Source: Sphingomonadales bacterium UBA2683
Lineage (GTDB): Bacteria > Pseudomonadota > Alphaproteobacteria > Sphingomonadales > Sphingomonadaceae
Direction of reading: 5' to 3'
Assembly: GCA_002354635.1 (NCBI GenBank)
Contig: DELZ01000003.1
Span: 248,001-312,000 of the forward strand
Length of the DNA: 64,000 bases
Every line of letters starts with the position of its first letter. Positions within the stretch are counted from its first letter, which is position 1. Positions 34,814-43,916 of the stretch are shown piece by piece. The notes beneath the pieces are model-generated. The model saw nothing but the letters and a program-made list of their open reading frames with translations. It had not been told where the DNA came from and made no database searches. The translations under genes and the position numbers were made by a program.

Positions 34814-35017
34814 TGGCTTGCCACTTGGGTAACCTCCAGTCATGATGTGGGTTCAAAGAAGAATATCAGTAGGCTGAATCTGCCAGCCAAAGAAAGCGCC
34901 AACGACCGGCATTATAGCGACCCGGATTTGCGTTCCCTCGCACCCAATTGCACCGCTACAGGAACAGCCTTGCTGCAACGCTGTTTTTGACTGCCAGCTG
35001 AAGCACAGCGCATTTTC

Positions 35018-35046
35018 TTGACAGACAGCTATTCTTGACCAAAGAT
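35018..35046 (+). promoter_or_regulatory. Candidate promoter for the large secreted protein gene
   Basis: TTGACA at 35018-35023 with a 17-bp spacer to AAAGAT at 35041-35046, 20 bp before the TTG start. The -35 is perfect and the -10 weak, as is common in alphaproteobacteria. No experimental basis. Confidence 0.3.
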
Positions 35047-35066
35047 ATTTCCCGAGGGGGGATCGA

Positions 35067-36665
35067 TTGGGCAAGCCAAATTTAGCATGGCGCACGGTTG
35101 CTTTGGTACTCGGGGGATTGCTGTTTTCAGCCGCAACCCCGGCCTATGCCGAGGAATATCCGTGTTTTACCACGGCGTTTTCACCGAAGAATCAGAAGGA
35201 GGCCGAAGCAGGGGCACGCAAGGCGAAGCTTCTTGCTGCCGAAATGGCCGCCGAGTATCGGCAGAAGTTCACCCTCGAAACCCTGACCGATATCGACACC
35301 ATGTATGGCAGCTACTTCACTGTAAGACGCGACTGGATCTCGGTTAAACGCGAGGGCGATACCCGAAAAGCGAAATTAAATGTGGAGAACACGGTCACCC
35401 ACGCCATGTGGCCCTCGTTTCACGCCGACTTTATAGAGGCCCTGGCAATCGAACTCGACGCCCTGGATTATCGTACGGTCACCCCCACTTGCCCGACCAG
35501 ATTTGATTCCTCACCCGATCTTTACAAGTCGGGACCGCACTATACATTTTTCATGTGGTGGGACGGGACCATCGGAAAGCTCGAATATCAATATGACGGT
35601 TTCGCCAGCCGCAAAGCTATGGAGAAACTGATCAAGCTTCGTGCGAAAAAAGGCAACGGCTTCACGATGAGACTAATCCTGACGGGGATGCCTTTTATGC
35701 CAACACCCTATACCGCAGGAGGGTTGCCCAAGGATCCCAATGATCCGAATTATCGGAATGTCCTGGACGCGTACAGAATTCTGCACGGTCTGGGAGAGAA
35801 TGATGTGATTGCGCTCAATCAGCGTCTGCACGCCTTTCACAAATCGCGGGAAGATCTATGGCGGTCTTGCCTGCCGAAAAGCCCCCAGGCCAGCAACCGG
35901 ATTGGGCGGACCCGATGCCTGGGTGGTCCGATCCTGTCTAATCTGTCGGACCCGACGCGCTTTCACCTGGGCATGGCCGACAACGAGAAGATGGTACGCC
36001 TGGCCGAATTCCAGGCATGGGTTGATGATTTCGCAATCGCCTATGGCACGATGGCCCAAAGGGCGACTTGGAAGAGTGCGGCAAAATATCGCGCTATGCA
36101 GTCTCAATGGGCGGCCGACGAGCGGCGTGCGCGTGCGCGCAGGCGCGCGAATAATGGGGATTCCATACTCGCTGGCATAGCCGCCGGGCTGAACAATGCG
36201 GCAGGCAGCATGGCACGAGACAACCAGCGTGCGGCGTCTGCGGCCAACGGGCGCTTCCGTGCGCAATATGGTTGCGCCCCTGGTCAATGCTCTTCCGCAG
36301 CTTCGGGCGGATCGGCAACCGCGGTTGGTACGACGCAGTCCCAGTCCTCACCGTCAGGGACCCGACCAGCCAATATAACGGGATCCACCGCCAACGGATC
36401 AACGAGCCCCCGTGAAACCAAGCAAATGAATTTTTCCGAATCCGCCATTTACAAGGATGGCAAGGCCTTGCGCAGCGACGCGGAAATGTGCGCCAAAATC
36501 TCGGTAGGCGAAAGCTATTTGGGAGGCGCTGTCATTGCAAAGGAAGCTTGCAGTTGCAGCGACAAGTCGATGGGCCGAAAGCTCCGTGTTTGCGAAGTGC
36601 GGTTTTCCTATTCATCCGCTGTGATTAATCCCGAGGCGGCAAAGAAGGGATCGGACGCGCGGTAA
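35067..36665 (+). CDS. Large secreted protein of unknown function
   Basis: 532 residues from a TTG start at 35067 with GAGGGGG upstream. A signal peptide (VALVLGGLLFSAATPAYA) precedes a long domain with TRKAKLNVENTVTHAMWPSF and GPHYTFFMWWDGTIGKLEYQ. A basic stretch ADERRARARRRANNGD and a low-complexity Ser/Gly/Thr/Ala linker (residues ~400-455) lead to a Cys-containing C-terminal module (CAKISVG...CSCSDKSMGRKLRVCEV). I recognise no family. It stands alone between a palindrome and a convergent enoyl-CoA hydratase, with lower GC than the flanks, and may have been acquired. Probably periplasmic or surface exposed. Confidence 0.7.
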   Translation: MGKPNLAWRTVALVLGGLLFSAATPAYAEEYPCFTTAFSPKNQKEAEAGARKAKLLAAEMAAEYRQKFTLETLTDIDTMYGSYFTVRRDWISVKREGDTRKAKLNVENTVTHAMWPSFHADFIEALAIELDALDYRTVTPTCPTRFDSSPDLYKSGPHYTFFMWWDGTIGKLEYQYDGFASRKAMEKLIKLRAKKGNGFTMRLILTGMPFMPTPYTAGGLPKDPNDPNYRNVLDAYRILHGLGENDVIALNQRLHAFHKSREDLWRSCLPKSPQASNRIGRTRCLGGPILSNLSDPTRFHLGMADNEKMVRLAEFQAWVDDFAIAYGTMAQRATWKSAAKYRAMQSQWAADERRARARRRANNGDSILAGIAAGLNNAAGSMARDNQRAASAANGRFRAQYGCAPGQCSSAASGGSATAVGTTQSQSSPSGTRPANITGSTANGSTSPRETKQMNFSESAIYKDGKALRSDAEMCAKISVGESYLGGAVIAKEACSCSDKSMGRKLRVCEVRFSYSSAVINPEAAKKGSDAR

Positions 36666-36787
36666 TATCAATTCGGATACCGGCCTTGCAAAAATTTATT
36701 TTTGGCTCCCATGCAGTCCAGCGACACCAACTTTAAAGTCCGCTATGGAAATGCCACAGATGCGAGACAAACCGGTTCGCCTTCCGA

Positions 36788-37531
36788 TCACTTGCCCTTC
36801 CCTACAAATGCCCCGATCCGTTCATCCATATCGGGACCGTGGCCTTCACTCTCCATCACTTCCCATTGCAGCCCTGCGTCCAGCGGACCGCCATCGGTTG
36901 CTTCCAGCAGCCGCTTGTTCGCCGCGTGCGAAAAACCGGAATTGGCGATAATCTTGCGGGCCAGCGCTTCGATCTCGGCATCGAATTGCTCGAGCGGCAC
37001 CGAATATTCGGCCAGACCAATGCGCACCGCTTCGTCGGCATCGATCATGTCGGCGGTGAACATCAAGCGCTTGGCGGTCGCAAGCCCAACCCGGCGCGGC
37101 AGGCGCTGGCTCATGCCCCAGACCGGGGTCAGCGCCCATTTAGCGTGGGTATCGCCGAACTTCGCGCTGTCCGCGGCCAAGATGAAATCCGCCGCCAGTG
37201 CGACCTCGAGCGCGCCGGTATAGCAATGGCCGTGCACCGCCGCGATCACCGGCCTGGGCAGTTTCTCCAGCATCCGCAGCGTTTCCGAATGCCAGCCGCG
37301 CGACGGCACCGCCTCGCCCTCGGCAATATCGCCAAGATCGTGCCCCGCCGAAAAGCATTTGCCCGCGCCGCGCAGCACCACGCAACCGATACTGTCATCC
37401 TTGCGCAGGTCGGCGACATGATCGCGCAGCTCGTGGAACATCCCCACGGTCAGCGCGTTCAGCTTGTCGGGGCGGTTGAGGGTCAGCAGCGTCCAGCCAT
37501 CCCGGTCTTCGCGCAGCACCAGATCCGTCAT
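36788..37531 (-). CDS. Enoyl-CoA hydratase/isomerase family protein
   Basis: 247 residues from the ATG at 37531, chosen because AGGGGA lies about 7 nt upstream; an ATG two codons earlier is too close to it. Crotonase signatures are LNRPDKLNALTVGMFHEL, the oxyanion-hole GAGKCFSAGHDL and AAVHGHCYTGALEVALAADF. In the second catalytic region the usual PE is TH (FGDTHAKWALTPVWG), so one of the two glutamates of classical hydratases is replaced by His. The activity may be isomerase, hydrolase or lyase rather than simple hydration. It is preceded by a large dispersed palindrome and then an acyl-CoA synthetase gene. Confidence 0.85.
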   Translation of the reverse strand: MTDLVLREDRDGWTLLTLNRPDKLNALTVGMFHELRDHVADLRKDDSIGCVVLRGAGKCFSAGHDLGDIAEGEAVPSRGWHSETLRMLEKLPRPVIAAVHGHCYTGALEVALAADFILAADSAKFGDTHAKWALTPVWGMSQRLPRRVGLATAKRLMFTADMIDADEAVRIGLAEYSVPLEQFDAEIEALARKIIANSGFSHAANKRLLEATDGGPLDAGLQWEVMESEGHGPDMDERIGAFVGKGK

Positions 37532-37552
37532 GTTCATTCCCCTTTTTTCCGC

Positions 37553-37618
37553 ACCGTTCGTGCTGAGCCTGTCGAAGCACCGGGCTAGGCGCCCTTCGAC
37601 AGGCTCAGGGCGAACGGT
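37553..37618. repeat. Dispersed sphingomonad inverted repeat, full copy
   Basis: Left arm 37553-37577 (ACCGTTCGTGCTGAGCCTGT plus CGAAG) and right arm 37594-37618 are inverted copies differing at two positions. It lies in the 105-bp spacer between two same-strand genes and could form a strong cruciform or RNA hairpin. Related copies are at 5802-5830 (half) and 53893-53959. Confidence 0.85.
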
Positions 37619-37636
37619 ATTGCCTATCAACCGAGA

Positions 37637-39223
37637 TCAGTTGACCGCCCGGTCCCTGCCTTCCCAATAAGGCGCGCGCAGGTCCTTGCGCAAGATCTTG
37701 CCGGAGGGGTTGCGCGGCAGCGCGTCGATGAAGTCGATCGACTTGGGACATTTATAGCCGGCGATGCGGGTGCGCGCGTCGGCGATCAGTTCCGCCTCGG
37801 TCAGCTCCTGCCCTGCCTTCACGACCACGCAGGCCTTGACCGCCTCACCCCATTTTTCGTCGGGTACGCCGATCACCGCGACATCGGCCACCTTCGGATT
37901 GGCGTAGAGCGCGTTCTCGACTTCCGCCGGATAGACATTCTCGCCGCCCGATATGATCATATCTTTGAGCCGGTCCTGGATATAGAGATAGCCGTTCTCG
38001 TCGAGCGAGCCTGCATCGCCGGTCCGTAGCCAGCCGTCCGCATCGATCGTTTCCGCCGTGGCCTCGGGCCGGTTCCAATAGCCTTTCATATTCTTCGCCG
38101 AGCGGGTCGCGATTTCGCCGATGGTATAGGGCGGCAGGGTCTCGCCGGTCTCCGGATCGATGATCTTGATCTCGACACCGGGCAAAGGCGTGCCGACCGA
38201 GCGCATCTTTTCGTTGCCGTTGACGTCATGGTCTTCGGGATTGAGCGTGGTGATCGTCCCCGATGTCTCGGTCATGCCGTACATCTGGACAAAGCCGCAG
38301 CCGAGCACATCCATCGCCTGCTTCATCAGCTCCAGCGGGATCGGCGAGGCGCCATAGGTGATATATTTGAGATTGGAAAAATCGACATCCTTGGCCCGCG
38401 GATGGTTGAGCAATATCTGGATCGCCGCCGGCACCATGAAGATTTTCGAGATATTATATTGCGCGATCAGGTCCAGCGCCTGGGTCGGATCATATTCCGG
38501 CAGAACAATCGCGCTGCCGCCGGTGAACATCACCGCCAGCCCGGTGCCGGTGCCGCTGATATGGAAACAGGGCATGGCGAGCAGAGTGATCTCGCCGGGG
38601 ACCGGCTTCTGCCAGTCCATCAGATCCTCTTCGCTGACCCCGGCGCTGCGCGACGAGAAGATCGAGCCATTGGTCATGATCGCGCCCTTGGGGTGGCCGG
38701 TCGTGCCCGATGTATAGAGTTGCAGGGCGTCGTCATCCTCGGCGCAGGGGGTCATCGGATCGACAGGATCAAAGCCATCGCGCCAGGCGGGATAGCCGGG
38801 GAACTCCCCTTCCGCTTTCTCGCTGCCCAGGATCAGCTCGACATGTTCCAGGTCATCCCGGATCTTGCCGGCCAGTTCGTCAAAGCCGGGGCCGATGAAC
38901 AGCAGCTTCGCCTGGCAATCGTTCAGGATATAGGCAACCTCGGGCGGCGCCAGTCGCCAGTTGACCGGCACCATCACCGCGCCCAGCTTGGCCGCGCCGA
39001 CCAGGATTTCGAAATAGAGATGGCTGTTCTTGCCCATATAGGCGATCCGGTCACCCTTGCCGACGCCCTTGGACGCCAGCGCCTGCGCCGCCCGGTTGCT
39101 GCCGGCATCGAGCGCGGCATAGGTCATCTCGTCGCCTTCGAAGGTGAAGACCACCGCGTCCGGCTGTTGCTGCGCCTGGAAACGCACCACATCGCCAATG
39201 GAAATAATATCTTCTTCTCTCAT
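37637..39223 (-). CDS. Acyl-CoA synthetase (ANL superfamily)
   Basis: 528 residues. The ATP motif LYTSGTTGHPKGAIM, the hinge region LRTGDAGSLDENGYLYIQDR and LKDMIISGGENVYPAEVENAL, and the C-terminal catalytic-lysine PSGKILRKDLR are all intact. It converts a fatty, aromatic or steroid-side-chain acid to its CoA thioester. It is upstream of the enoyl-CoA hydratase gene on the same strand, with the dispersed repeat between them. Second adenylating enzyme here besides the truncated one at the left edge; a third (FAAL type) is at 60786. Confidence 0.92.
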   Translation of the reverse strand: MREEDIISIGDVVRFQAQQQPDAVVFTFEGDEMTYAALDAGSNRAAQALASKGVGKGDRIAYMGKNSHLYFEILVGAAKLGAVMVPVNWRLAPPEVAYILNDCQAKLLFIGPGFDELAGKIRDDLEHVELILGSEKAEGEFPGYPAWRDGFDPVDPMTPCAEDDDALQLYTSGTTGHPKGAIMTNGSIFSSRSAGVSEEDLMDWQKPVPGEITLLAMPCFHISGTGTGLAVMFTGGSAIVLPEYDPTQALDLIAQYNISKIFMVPAAIQILLNHPRAKDVDFSNLKYITYGASPIPLELMKQAMDVLGCGFVQMYGMTETSGTITTLNPEDHDVNGNEKMRSVGTPLPGVEIKIIDPETGETLPPYTIGEIATRSAKNMKGYWNRPEATAETIDADGWLRTGDAGSLDENGYLYIQDRLKDMIISGGENVYPAEVENALYANPKVADVAVIGVPDEKWGEAVKACVVVKAGQELTEAELIADARTRIAGYKCPKSIDFIDALPRNPSGKILRKDLRAPYWEGRDRAVN

Positions 39224-39368
39224 GCAAATATCCTCTGTGCGCGATTCCGCGATCGGCTTTTCCCCAAGTTACATAGAGAGGCTGCGATATGATACAGCCT
39301 AGCAGATTGACTAGCGGCGCAGCCCGATATGCGGTGGCATCGGGGCCATATTCTTCTACTATTGGCCC

Positions 39369-40175
39369 ATGCACAAGCTGGCATTGCACCAGATCACGAT
39401 GATGGAGGGCGGACCGGAAGGACTTGTCCGATTCGCCGCCGAGATGAGCCTCGACGGGGTCTGCCTGTTCACCGCCACCCCGTTCGATGCGAATGGTCAG
39501 GACATGTTTCCGGTGGTTGATCCGGCAACGGCTTCATCCTTCAAGCGCCTGCTGCGCGACCATGATGTGCGGGTCATCAATGCGGAATATTTCCCGGTCA
39601 TGCCGGACAGGGATGTGGCGGAATATCTGCCCGCCATCACGCTCGCCGCTGAACTGGGCGCAAAACGCCTGGTTACCCACATCCACGAAACCGACGGCCA
39701 GCGGGTGGAAGATCAGCTGTCGAAACTCTGCGAGCTGGCGCTAGCAATTCAGATGGAAGTCGGTCTGGAATTTACCGGCTTCGCGGGTGGCTGCAACAGT
39801 CTGGCGAAGGCCGTTGCGCTGCATGGCCGGTTGGACCGGCCCAATCTGGCGATCGCGATCGACGCGCTGCATCTGTTCCGCACCGGCGGCACGGTGCAAC
39901 AAGTACAGGCGCTTGATCCATCAATTATCGGCTACGCCCAACTATGCGATGGCCCGGATTTCCGTATCGCGGACGACTATATCGGAGAGGCAATGAACCG
40001 GATGATTCCCGGCGAGGGTGTCTTTCCCCTACGCGACCTTGTCGCCTTGCTGGGCCCGCACGTGGATATTGATATTGAAGTGCCCTCCCATGCCACGCCC
40101 GCCGGATCCGGTGCGGCGGCCCGGGCCCGTCGCGCCATTACGGCCAGCCGCAGCCTGTTTACCGAAAAGACATGA
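39369..40175 (+). CDS. Sugar-phosphate isomerase/epimerase-like TIM-barrel protein
   Basis: 268 residues with xylose-isomerase-like barrel features: the N-terminal HQITMMEGGPEGLVRFAAEM, GAKRLVTHIHETDG, LEFTGFAGGCNSL and the metal-ligand-type VDIDIEVPSHA. AP-endonuclease-2 superfamily enzymes of this size isomerise or epimerise sugars and cyclic polyols, or dehydrate ring intermediates (IolE-like). Its gene is divergent from the acyl-CoA synthetase across 145 bp, so they may share control. Exact reaction unknown. Confidence 0.75.
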   Translation: MHKLALHQITMMEGGPEGLVRFAAEMSLDGVCLFTATPFDANGQDMFPVVDPATASSFKRLLRDHDVRVINAEYFPVMPDRDVAEYLPAITLAAELGAKRLVTHIHETDGQRVEDQLSKLCELALAIQMEVGLEFTGFAGGCNSLAKAVALHGRLDRPNLAIAIDALHLFRTGGTVQQVQALDPSIIGYAQLCDGPDFRIADDYIGEAMNRMIPGEGVFPLRDLVALLGPHVDIDIEVPSHATPAGSGAAARARRAITASRSLFTEKT

Positions 40176-40245
40176 TTTGACCCGCGACGATCTGATCGAC
40201 AGCGCCGGGACCACGTGCTGCGCCTGTGGCTGAACATGACGCGCC

Positions 40246-41520
40246 TCAATTCGGCGAAGGCGGCACTGCAGCTGGAGCCTTGACCTCGGGCAGGTCCGAC
40301 AGATCAAGCCAGTCATGACCGGCCTCGCCATAATAGCTGTCAAATACGGCAAAGGGTAATCGGAAGGGCCGGCCCCAGCCGTCATTCCACATGGCAACCA
40401 CACCGGTGCGGGCAACCGGATCAAATATCATCGTCGAGCGATAGCCGTCGACGGCTCCGCTATGCCCGATCAGCTGCCGCCCGGCATACGTGAAACTGCG
40501 CCAGCCGAGACCATAGTGGGGATCGGTGAGGGAACGGGCGAGTTCACCGCTATACACGCGCGGGGTACGGACCAAAGGCCCATGCGCCAGAGCCAGCATC
40601 CGGGGCGACAGCACTTCCGGATTTTCACCCATTTGCGCGCGCAGCCAGCGCGCCATGTCGACAATGTCGCTGCTCACCCCTGCCGCGGCAGGCACCCTCC
40701 AGTAAGATTCGGAAAGGGTCCGGACCACCTCACCGCGATGGGGCCGCGCCCAGCTTTTGGCACCTGTAAGGCCCGCCATGCCGAATTGTGCGCTCTTCAT
40801 GCCAAGGGGTTCAAACAACTGCTTTTGCACAGCATCGGAGTATAAGGTACCCGCTGCCTGAGCCAGTATCTCGCTCGCCGTGTCAAAGGCGATATTTTGG
40901 TAGCTGTGGCATGTACCCGGCACACATTGCAGCGGGGCCGCACCAAGCCGCATGCGGAGCAAGCCGGGTTCTTCGCCATCTTCCAGTTTGGTGTCATAGG
41001 CATTTTTGGTGAGCCCGGTCCGGTGGGACAGGAGCTGCGCCAGCGTGATTTGCGACTCCGCTCCTCCTGGCAGCCGGAGGGAAGACCGCCATTGGCTCAG
41101 CGGCGTATCGAGGCCGAGCTTGCCTTCTGCAGACAGTTTCGCAGCAAGCGAACCAGCCACGCCTTTTGATACCGAGGCCCATCGGAATACCGTCTGCGGA
41201 GTCACCGGCTCGCCGCTTTGCCTGTCAGCAACACCATAGGTTGCAACAAAGCGCAGGTCGCCATCCTCGACGATCGCTACAGCCAGTCCGGCCATTTCTG
41301 GCCGGGCCGCCAGCCCCGAGAACTGTTGATCGAGGCTAAGATAATCAATCTTTCCCTGCCAGTCTTCCGGCTCGGTGGGCAGGCGTCTTGTTTGGGCATC
41401 AGAAGCGATAATCGCGGGTAACGGGAAGCCGCTTCCCTGCTCGACCAGCGCCCGATAGCCGTACCAGCCCACCAGCAACAGGGCAGCTAGCCCGAACAGT
41501 AGCGCCAGATTCTTATTCAT
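40246..41520 (-). CDS. Serine hydrolase of the class C beta-lactamase family
   Basis: 424 residues with an N-terminal membrane anchor or signal (LALLFGLAALLLVGWYGY). The SxxK motif is in RWASVSKGVAGS, YxN in CHSYQNIAFDTA, and the third motif is HSGAVDG. The C-terminal DPVARTGVVAMWNDGWG fits esterases/D-aminopeptidases of the AmpC-like superfamily. It acts in the periplasm or at the outer face of the membrane. It follows the CoA-transferase operon on the same strand by 10 bp (41531 back to 41520). It is probably an esterase rather than a resistance determinant. Confidence 0.85.
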   Translation of the reverse strand: MNKNLALLFGLAALLLVGWYGYRALVEQGSGFPLPAIIASDAQTRRLPTEPEDWQGKIDYLSLDQQFSGLAARPEMAGLAVAIVEDGDLRFVATYGVADRQSGEPVTPQTVFRWASVSKGVAGSLAAKLSAEGKLGLDTPLSQWRSSLRLPGGAESQITLAQLLSHRTGLTKNAYDTKLEDGEEPGLLRMRLGAAPLQCVPGTCHSYQNIAFDTASEILAQAAGTLYSDAVQKQLFEPLGMKSAQFGMAGLTGAKSWARPHRGEVVRTLSESYWRVPAAAGVSSDIVDMARWLRAQMGENPEVLSPRMLALAHGPLVRTPRVYSGELARSLTDPHYGLGWRSFTYAGRQLIGHSGAVDGYRSTMIFDPVARTGVVAMWNDGWGRPFRLPFAVFDSYYGEAGHDWLDLSDLPEVKAPAAVPPSPN

Positions 41521-41530
41521 ATTCCGTATC

Positions 41531-42178
41531 TTATAAAGCTAGATCATAAGCTGCAGTGGTTTTGGCGGCTACATCCTCGGCGCTGATTCCCGGCGCCAGT
41601 TCGGTGAGCCGGAACGGGCTGTCATGGTCGGGGCGCTGGAACACACACAGATCGGTTATGATCATGTCGACGACATTGGTGCCGGTCAGCGGCAAGGTGC
41701 AGGCAGGAATGAATTTGGGGCTGCCGTCCTTCGCACAATGGTCCATCACGACGATGATTTTCTTGACGCCGGCCACAAGATCCATCGCGCCGCCCATGCC
41801 CTTGATCATCTTGCCCGGGATCATCCAGTTGGCGATGTCGCCATTTTCCGCCACTTCCATCGCACCCAGGACGGTCAGGTCGATATGGCCGCCACGGATC
41901 ATCGCAAAGCTGTCGGATGAGCTGAAATAGCTTGAGGACGGCAGCTCGCTGATCGTCTGCTTGCCCGCGTTGATCAGATCGGGATCAATCTCGTCCGCAT
42001 AGGGGAAAGGCCCGATACCGAGCATCCCGTTCTCGCTCTGCAACGTAACCTCCACGCCTGACGGAATATGGTTGGCGACCAGCGTCGGAATCCCGATGCC
42101 GAGATTCACATAATAACCGTCGTGCAGTTCCTTCGCCGCGCGGGCGGCCATTTCGTCACGAGTCCAGGGCATATTCAT
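41531..42178 (-). CDS. scoB: 3-oxoacid CoA-transferase, subunit B
   Basis: 215 residues. The catalytic glutamate lies in LQSENGMLGIGPF, with NLGIGIPTLVANHIP near the N-terminus and GAMEVAENGDIANWMIPGK, all typical of the beta subunit that transfers CoA from succinyl-CoA to a 3-oxoacid such as acetoacetate. Its start overlaps the stop of an intervening lipoprotein gene (ATGA at 42175-42178) and it is separated from scoA by that gene. Completes the CoA-transfer step for degradation products entering as 3-oxoacids. Confidence 0.93.
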   Translation of the reverse strand: MNMPWTRDEMAARAAKELHDGYYVNLGIGIPTLVANHIPSGVEVTLQSENGMLGIGPFPYADEIDPDLINAGKQTISELPSSSYFSSSDSFAMIRGGHIDLTVLGAMEVAENGDIANWMIPGKMIKGMGGAMDLVAGVKKIIVVMDHCAKDGSPKFIPACTLPLTGTNVVDMIITDLCVFQRPDHDSPFRLTELAPGISAEDVAAKTTAAYDLAL

Positions 42179-43119
42179 CCTTCTTTGTCATCTGGCAGTG
42201 GGTCTGTTGCCCCGGTCGCTTCCACAAGCGGAGGCGGGGTAATGAACCAGCCGTTGTCGAACATGGGCTCTAGCATGATCGCTCCGTCCGGGTCCCGCAA
42301 ATAGGCATAAAGTTCATCAAAATCCGATCGGTCGTCGCCCGCCATCGCGACGATGCAATAGTTGCGCGCGGCATCCCAGCGCCGAACCTGCTTGCGATCA
42401 TCACCGCCGCGATCAAGAAAAAGGAAATCGTCCGATTCGGACTGCGAAAAACCGGCCTCGTCGAGAATGGCCGAAATTTTCGCGGAAGCCGCAACGGGTT
42501 TCTCGGATAACCAGATTACGCTGATTTCGGCAGCCCTCAGACTGTTGAGGACTTCGATCAGTCCGTTCTGCCGGTAAAGCGTGTCTGCTTCCATCCAGTC
42601 CCGGCCCGCCGTGTCATCGAGATCAATGACGACCGCCAATGGTTTGCCACTACATGCGACGGTTTCAGGTTTAAAAACATCCACCCGTGGAACCAGAACC
42701 ACCGATTGAACGCCCTTGCCTTCCTCAAGCTTGGTCGCTTGATTTAGCGCATAAGCCGCGAAATCGGCATAGGGCGATGAATCCGGTCCTAATGGTTGAA
42801 AAATTTGTGAAATATAGTCAGCCGCCTCGCCATCCAGATTGACCGTTAGAAATGTGGAAGCGCCTCCTTGGCCGGTAAATTTCTTTGCCGTCCTGGGTGC
42901 TGCGCCTGCCGCGCCATCCTCTGAAACAATCGTAACGGTACCGACCGGCTTCGTCAGATCAATGGCGCCGGCCGCAGCCATTTCCCGCTTCGCCTTGGTG
43001 CGATCAATCTGATTCTTCCCTAGGGCTCCCACAGCCGCAATCGGCAGCAGTGCCGCCACACAGCCGGAAACAAGCGGCAGGGTGGCCAGAAGGATCAAGG
43101 GTAAACGCAGTCGAGCCAT
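42175..43119 (-). CDS. HAD-superfamily acid-phosphatase-like lipoprotein
   Basis: 314 residues. The lipobox LVSGC near residue 20 marks a lipoprotein. The C-terminal half is a HAD domain: motif I VIDLDDTAG (DxDxT), a motif-II-type strand ISVIWLSEK, and the acidic motif IV GDDRSDFDE, as in outer-membrane e(P4)-like phosphatases. It probably dephosphorylates a small molecule in the periplasm. It lies between scoA and scoB with a 1-nt overlap at one end (TGATG) and 4 nt at the other, so all three are translated together. That is an unexpected position for a lipoprotein gene. Confidence 0.8.
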   Translation of the reverse strand: MARLRLPLILLATLPLVSGCVAALLPIAAVGALGKNQIDRTKAKREMAAAGAIDLTKPVGTVTIVSEDGAAGAAPRTAKKFTGQGGASTFLTVNLDGEAADYISQIFQPLGPDSSPYADFAAYALNQATKLEEGKGVQSVVLVPRVDVFKPETVACSGKPLAVVIDLDDTAGRDWMEADTLYRQNGLIEVLNSLRAAEISVIWLSEKPVAASAKISAILDEAGFSQSESDDFLFLDRGGDDRKQVRRWDAARNYCIVAMAGDDRSDFDELYAYLRDPDGAIMLEPMFDNGWFITPPPLVEATGATDPLPDDKEG

Positions 43120-43826
43120 CAGGCGTCTTGGCGCTCCCGGGTCATGCGAAATTCGATTTTCTTGTCATAGGGTGCGCCGTTGATCAGCCGTTTGACATAA
43201 ATGCCCGGCAGATGAATGCAATCCGGATCGAGTTCGCCAACCTCGACAATTTCCTCCACCTCGGCGACGCATATCTTGCCGGCAGTGGCCATCGGCGCAT
43301 TGAAATTGCGGGCCGTCTTGCGGAACATGAGATTACCCGCCTTGTCTGCTTTCCAGCCCTTGATCAGGCAGAGGTCGGCGAAAATACCGCGCTCCAGAAT
43401 ATAGGTCTCGCCGTCGAAATCCTTGTGTTCCTTGCCCTCTGCTACCTGCGTGCCGACGCCGGTCTTGGTATAGAAACCGGGAATGCCTGCCCCACCCGCA
43501 CGACAGCGTTCGGCCAGCGTCCCCTGCGGACAGAATTCCACTTCCAGTTCACCGGAGAGAAACTGCCGCTCGAATTCCTTGTTTTCTCCGACATAGGATG
43601 AAATCATCTTCTTCACCTGGCGCGAACGAAGCAACTTGCCGAGGCCCTCATTGTCAATTCCGGCATTGTTGGAAGCGATGGTAAGGCCCTTGACCCCGTC
43701 GGCCTGGATCGCGTCGATCAGCCTCTCCGGGATTCCGCACAGGCCAAAACCGCCAACGCAGAGATGCATGTCATCAAATAGAAGGCCTTCGAGAGCGGCG
43801 GCCGCATCCGGGTAGATTTTTTTCAT
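43119..43826 (-). CDS. scoA: 3-oxoacid CoA-transferase, subunit A
   Basis: 235 residues. GGFGLCGIPERLIDAI near the N-terminus is the alpha-subunit glycine-rich CoA-binding motif, and GIPGFYTKTGVGTQVAEGKE and the PGIYVKRLINGAPYDKKIEF tail are diagnostic. Forms the heteromer with ScoB to move CoA from succinyl-CoA to a 3-oxoacid. First gene of the scoA-lipoprotein-scoB unit; the lipoprotein start overlaps its stop by one base. Confidence 0.95.
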   Translation of the reverse strand: MKKIYPDAAAALEGLLFDDMHLCVGGFGLCGIPERLIDAIQADGVKGLTIASNNAGIDNEGLGKLLRSRQVKKMISSYVGENKEFERQFLSGELEVEFCPQGTLAERCRAGGAGIPGFYTKTGVGTQVAEGKEHKDFDGETYILERGIFADLCLIKGWKADKAGNLMFRKTARNFNAPMATAGKICVAEVEEIVEVGELDPDCIHLPGIYVKRLINGAPYDKKIEFRMTRERQDA

Positions 43827-43916
43827 GTTCGCGCTTTCCTGAGTGATTGCCCGGCGTCTAGCGCAGGAGGCGCACGAGCGTCCAGAATAGAATATATTTG
43901 CAATAATGAATCGGCT

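Noticed and set aside
38228..39292. 354-residue open frame antisense to the acyl-CoA synthetase gene
   Set aside because: Shadow frame with no family features and heavy Arg/Gly/Ala bias.
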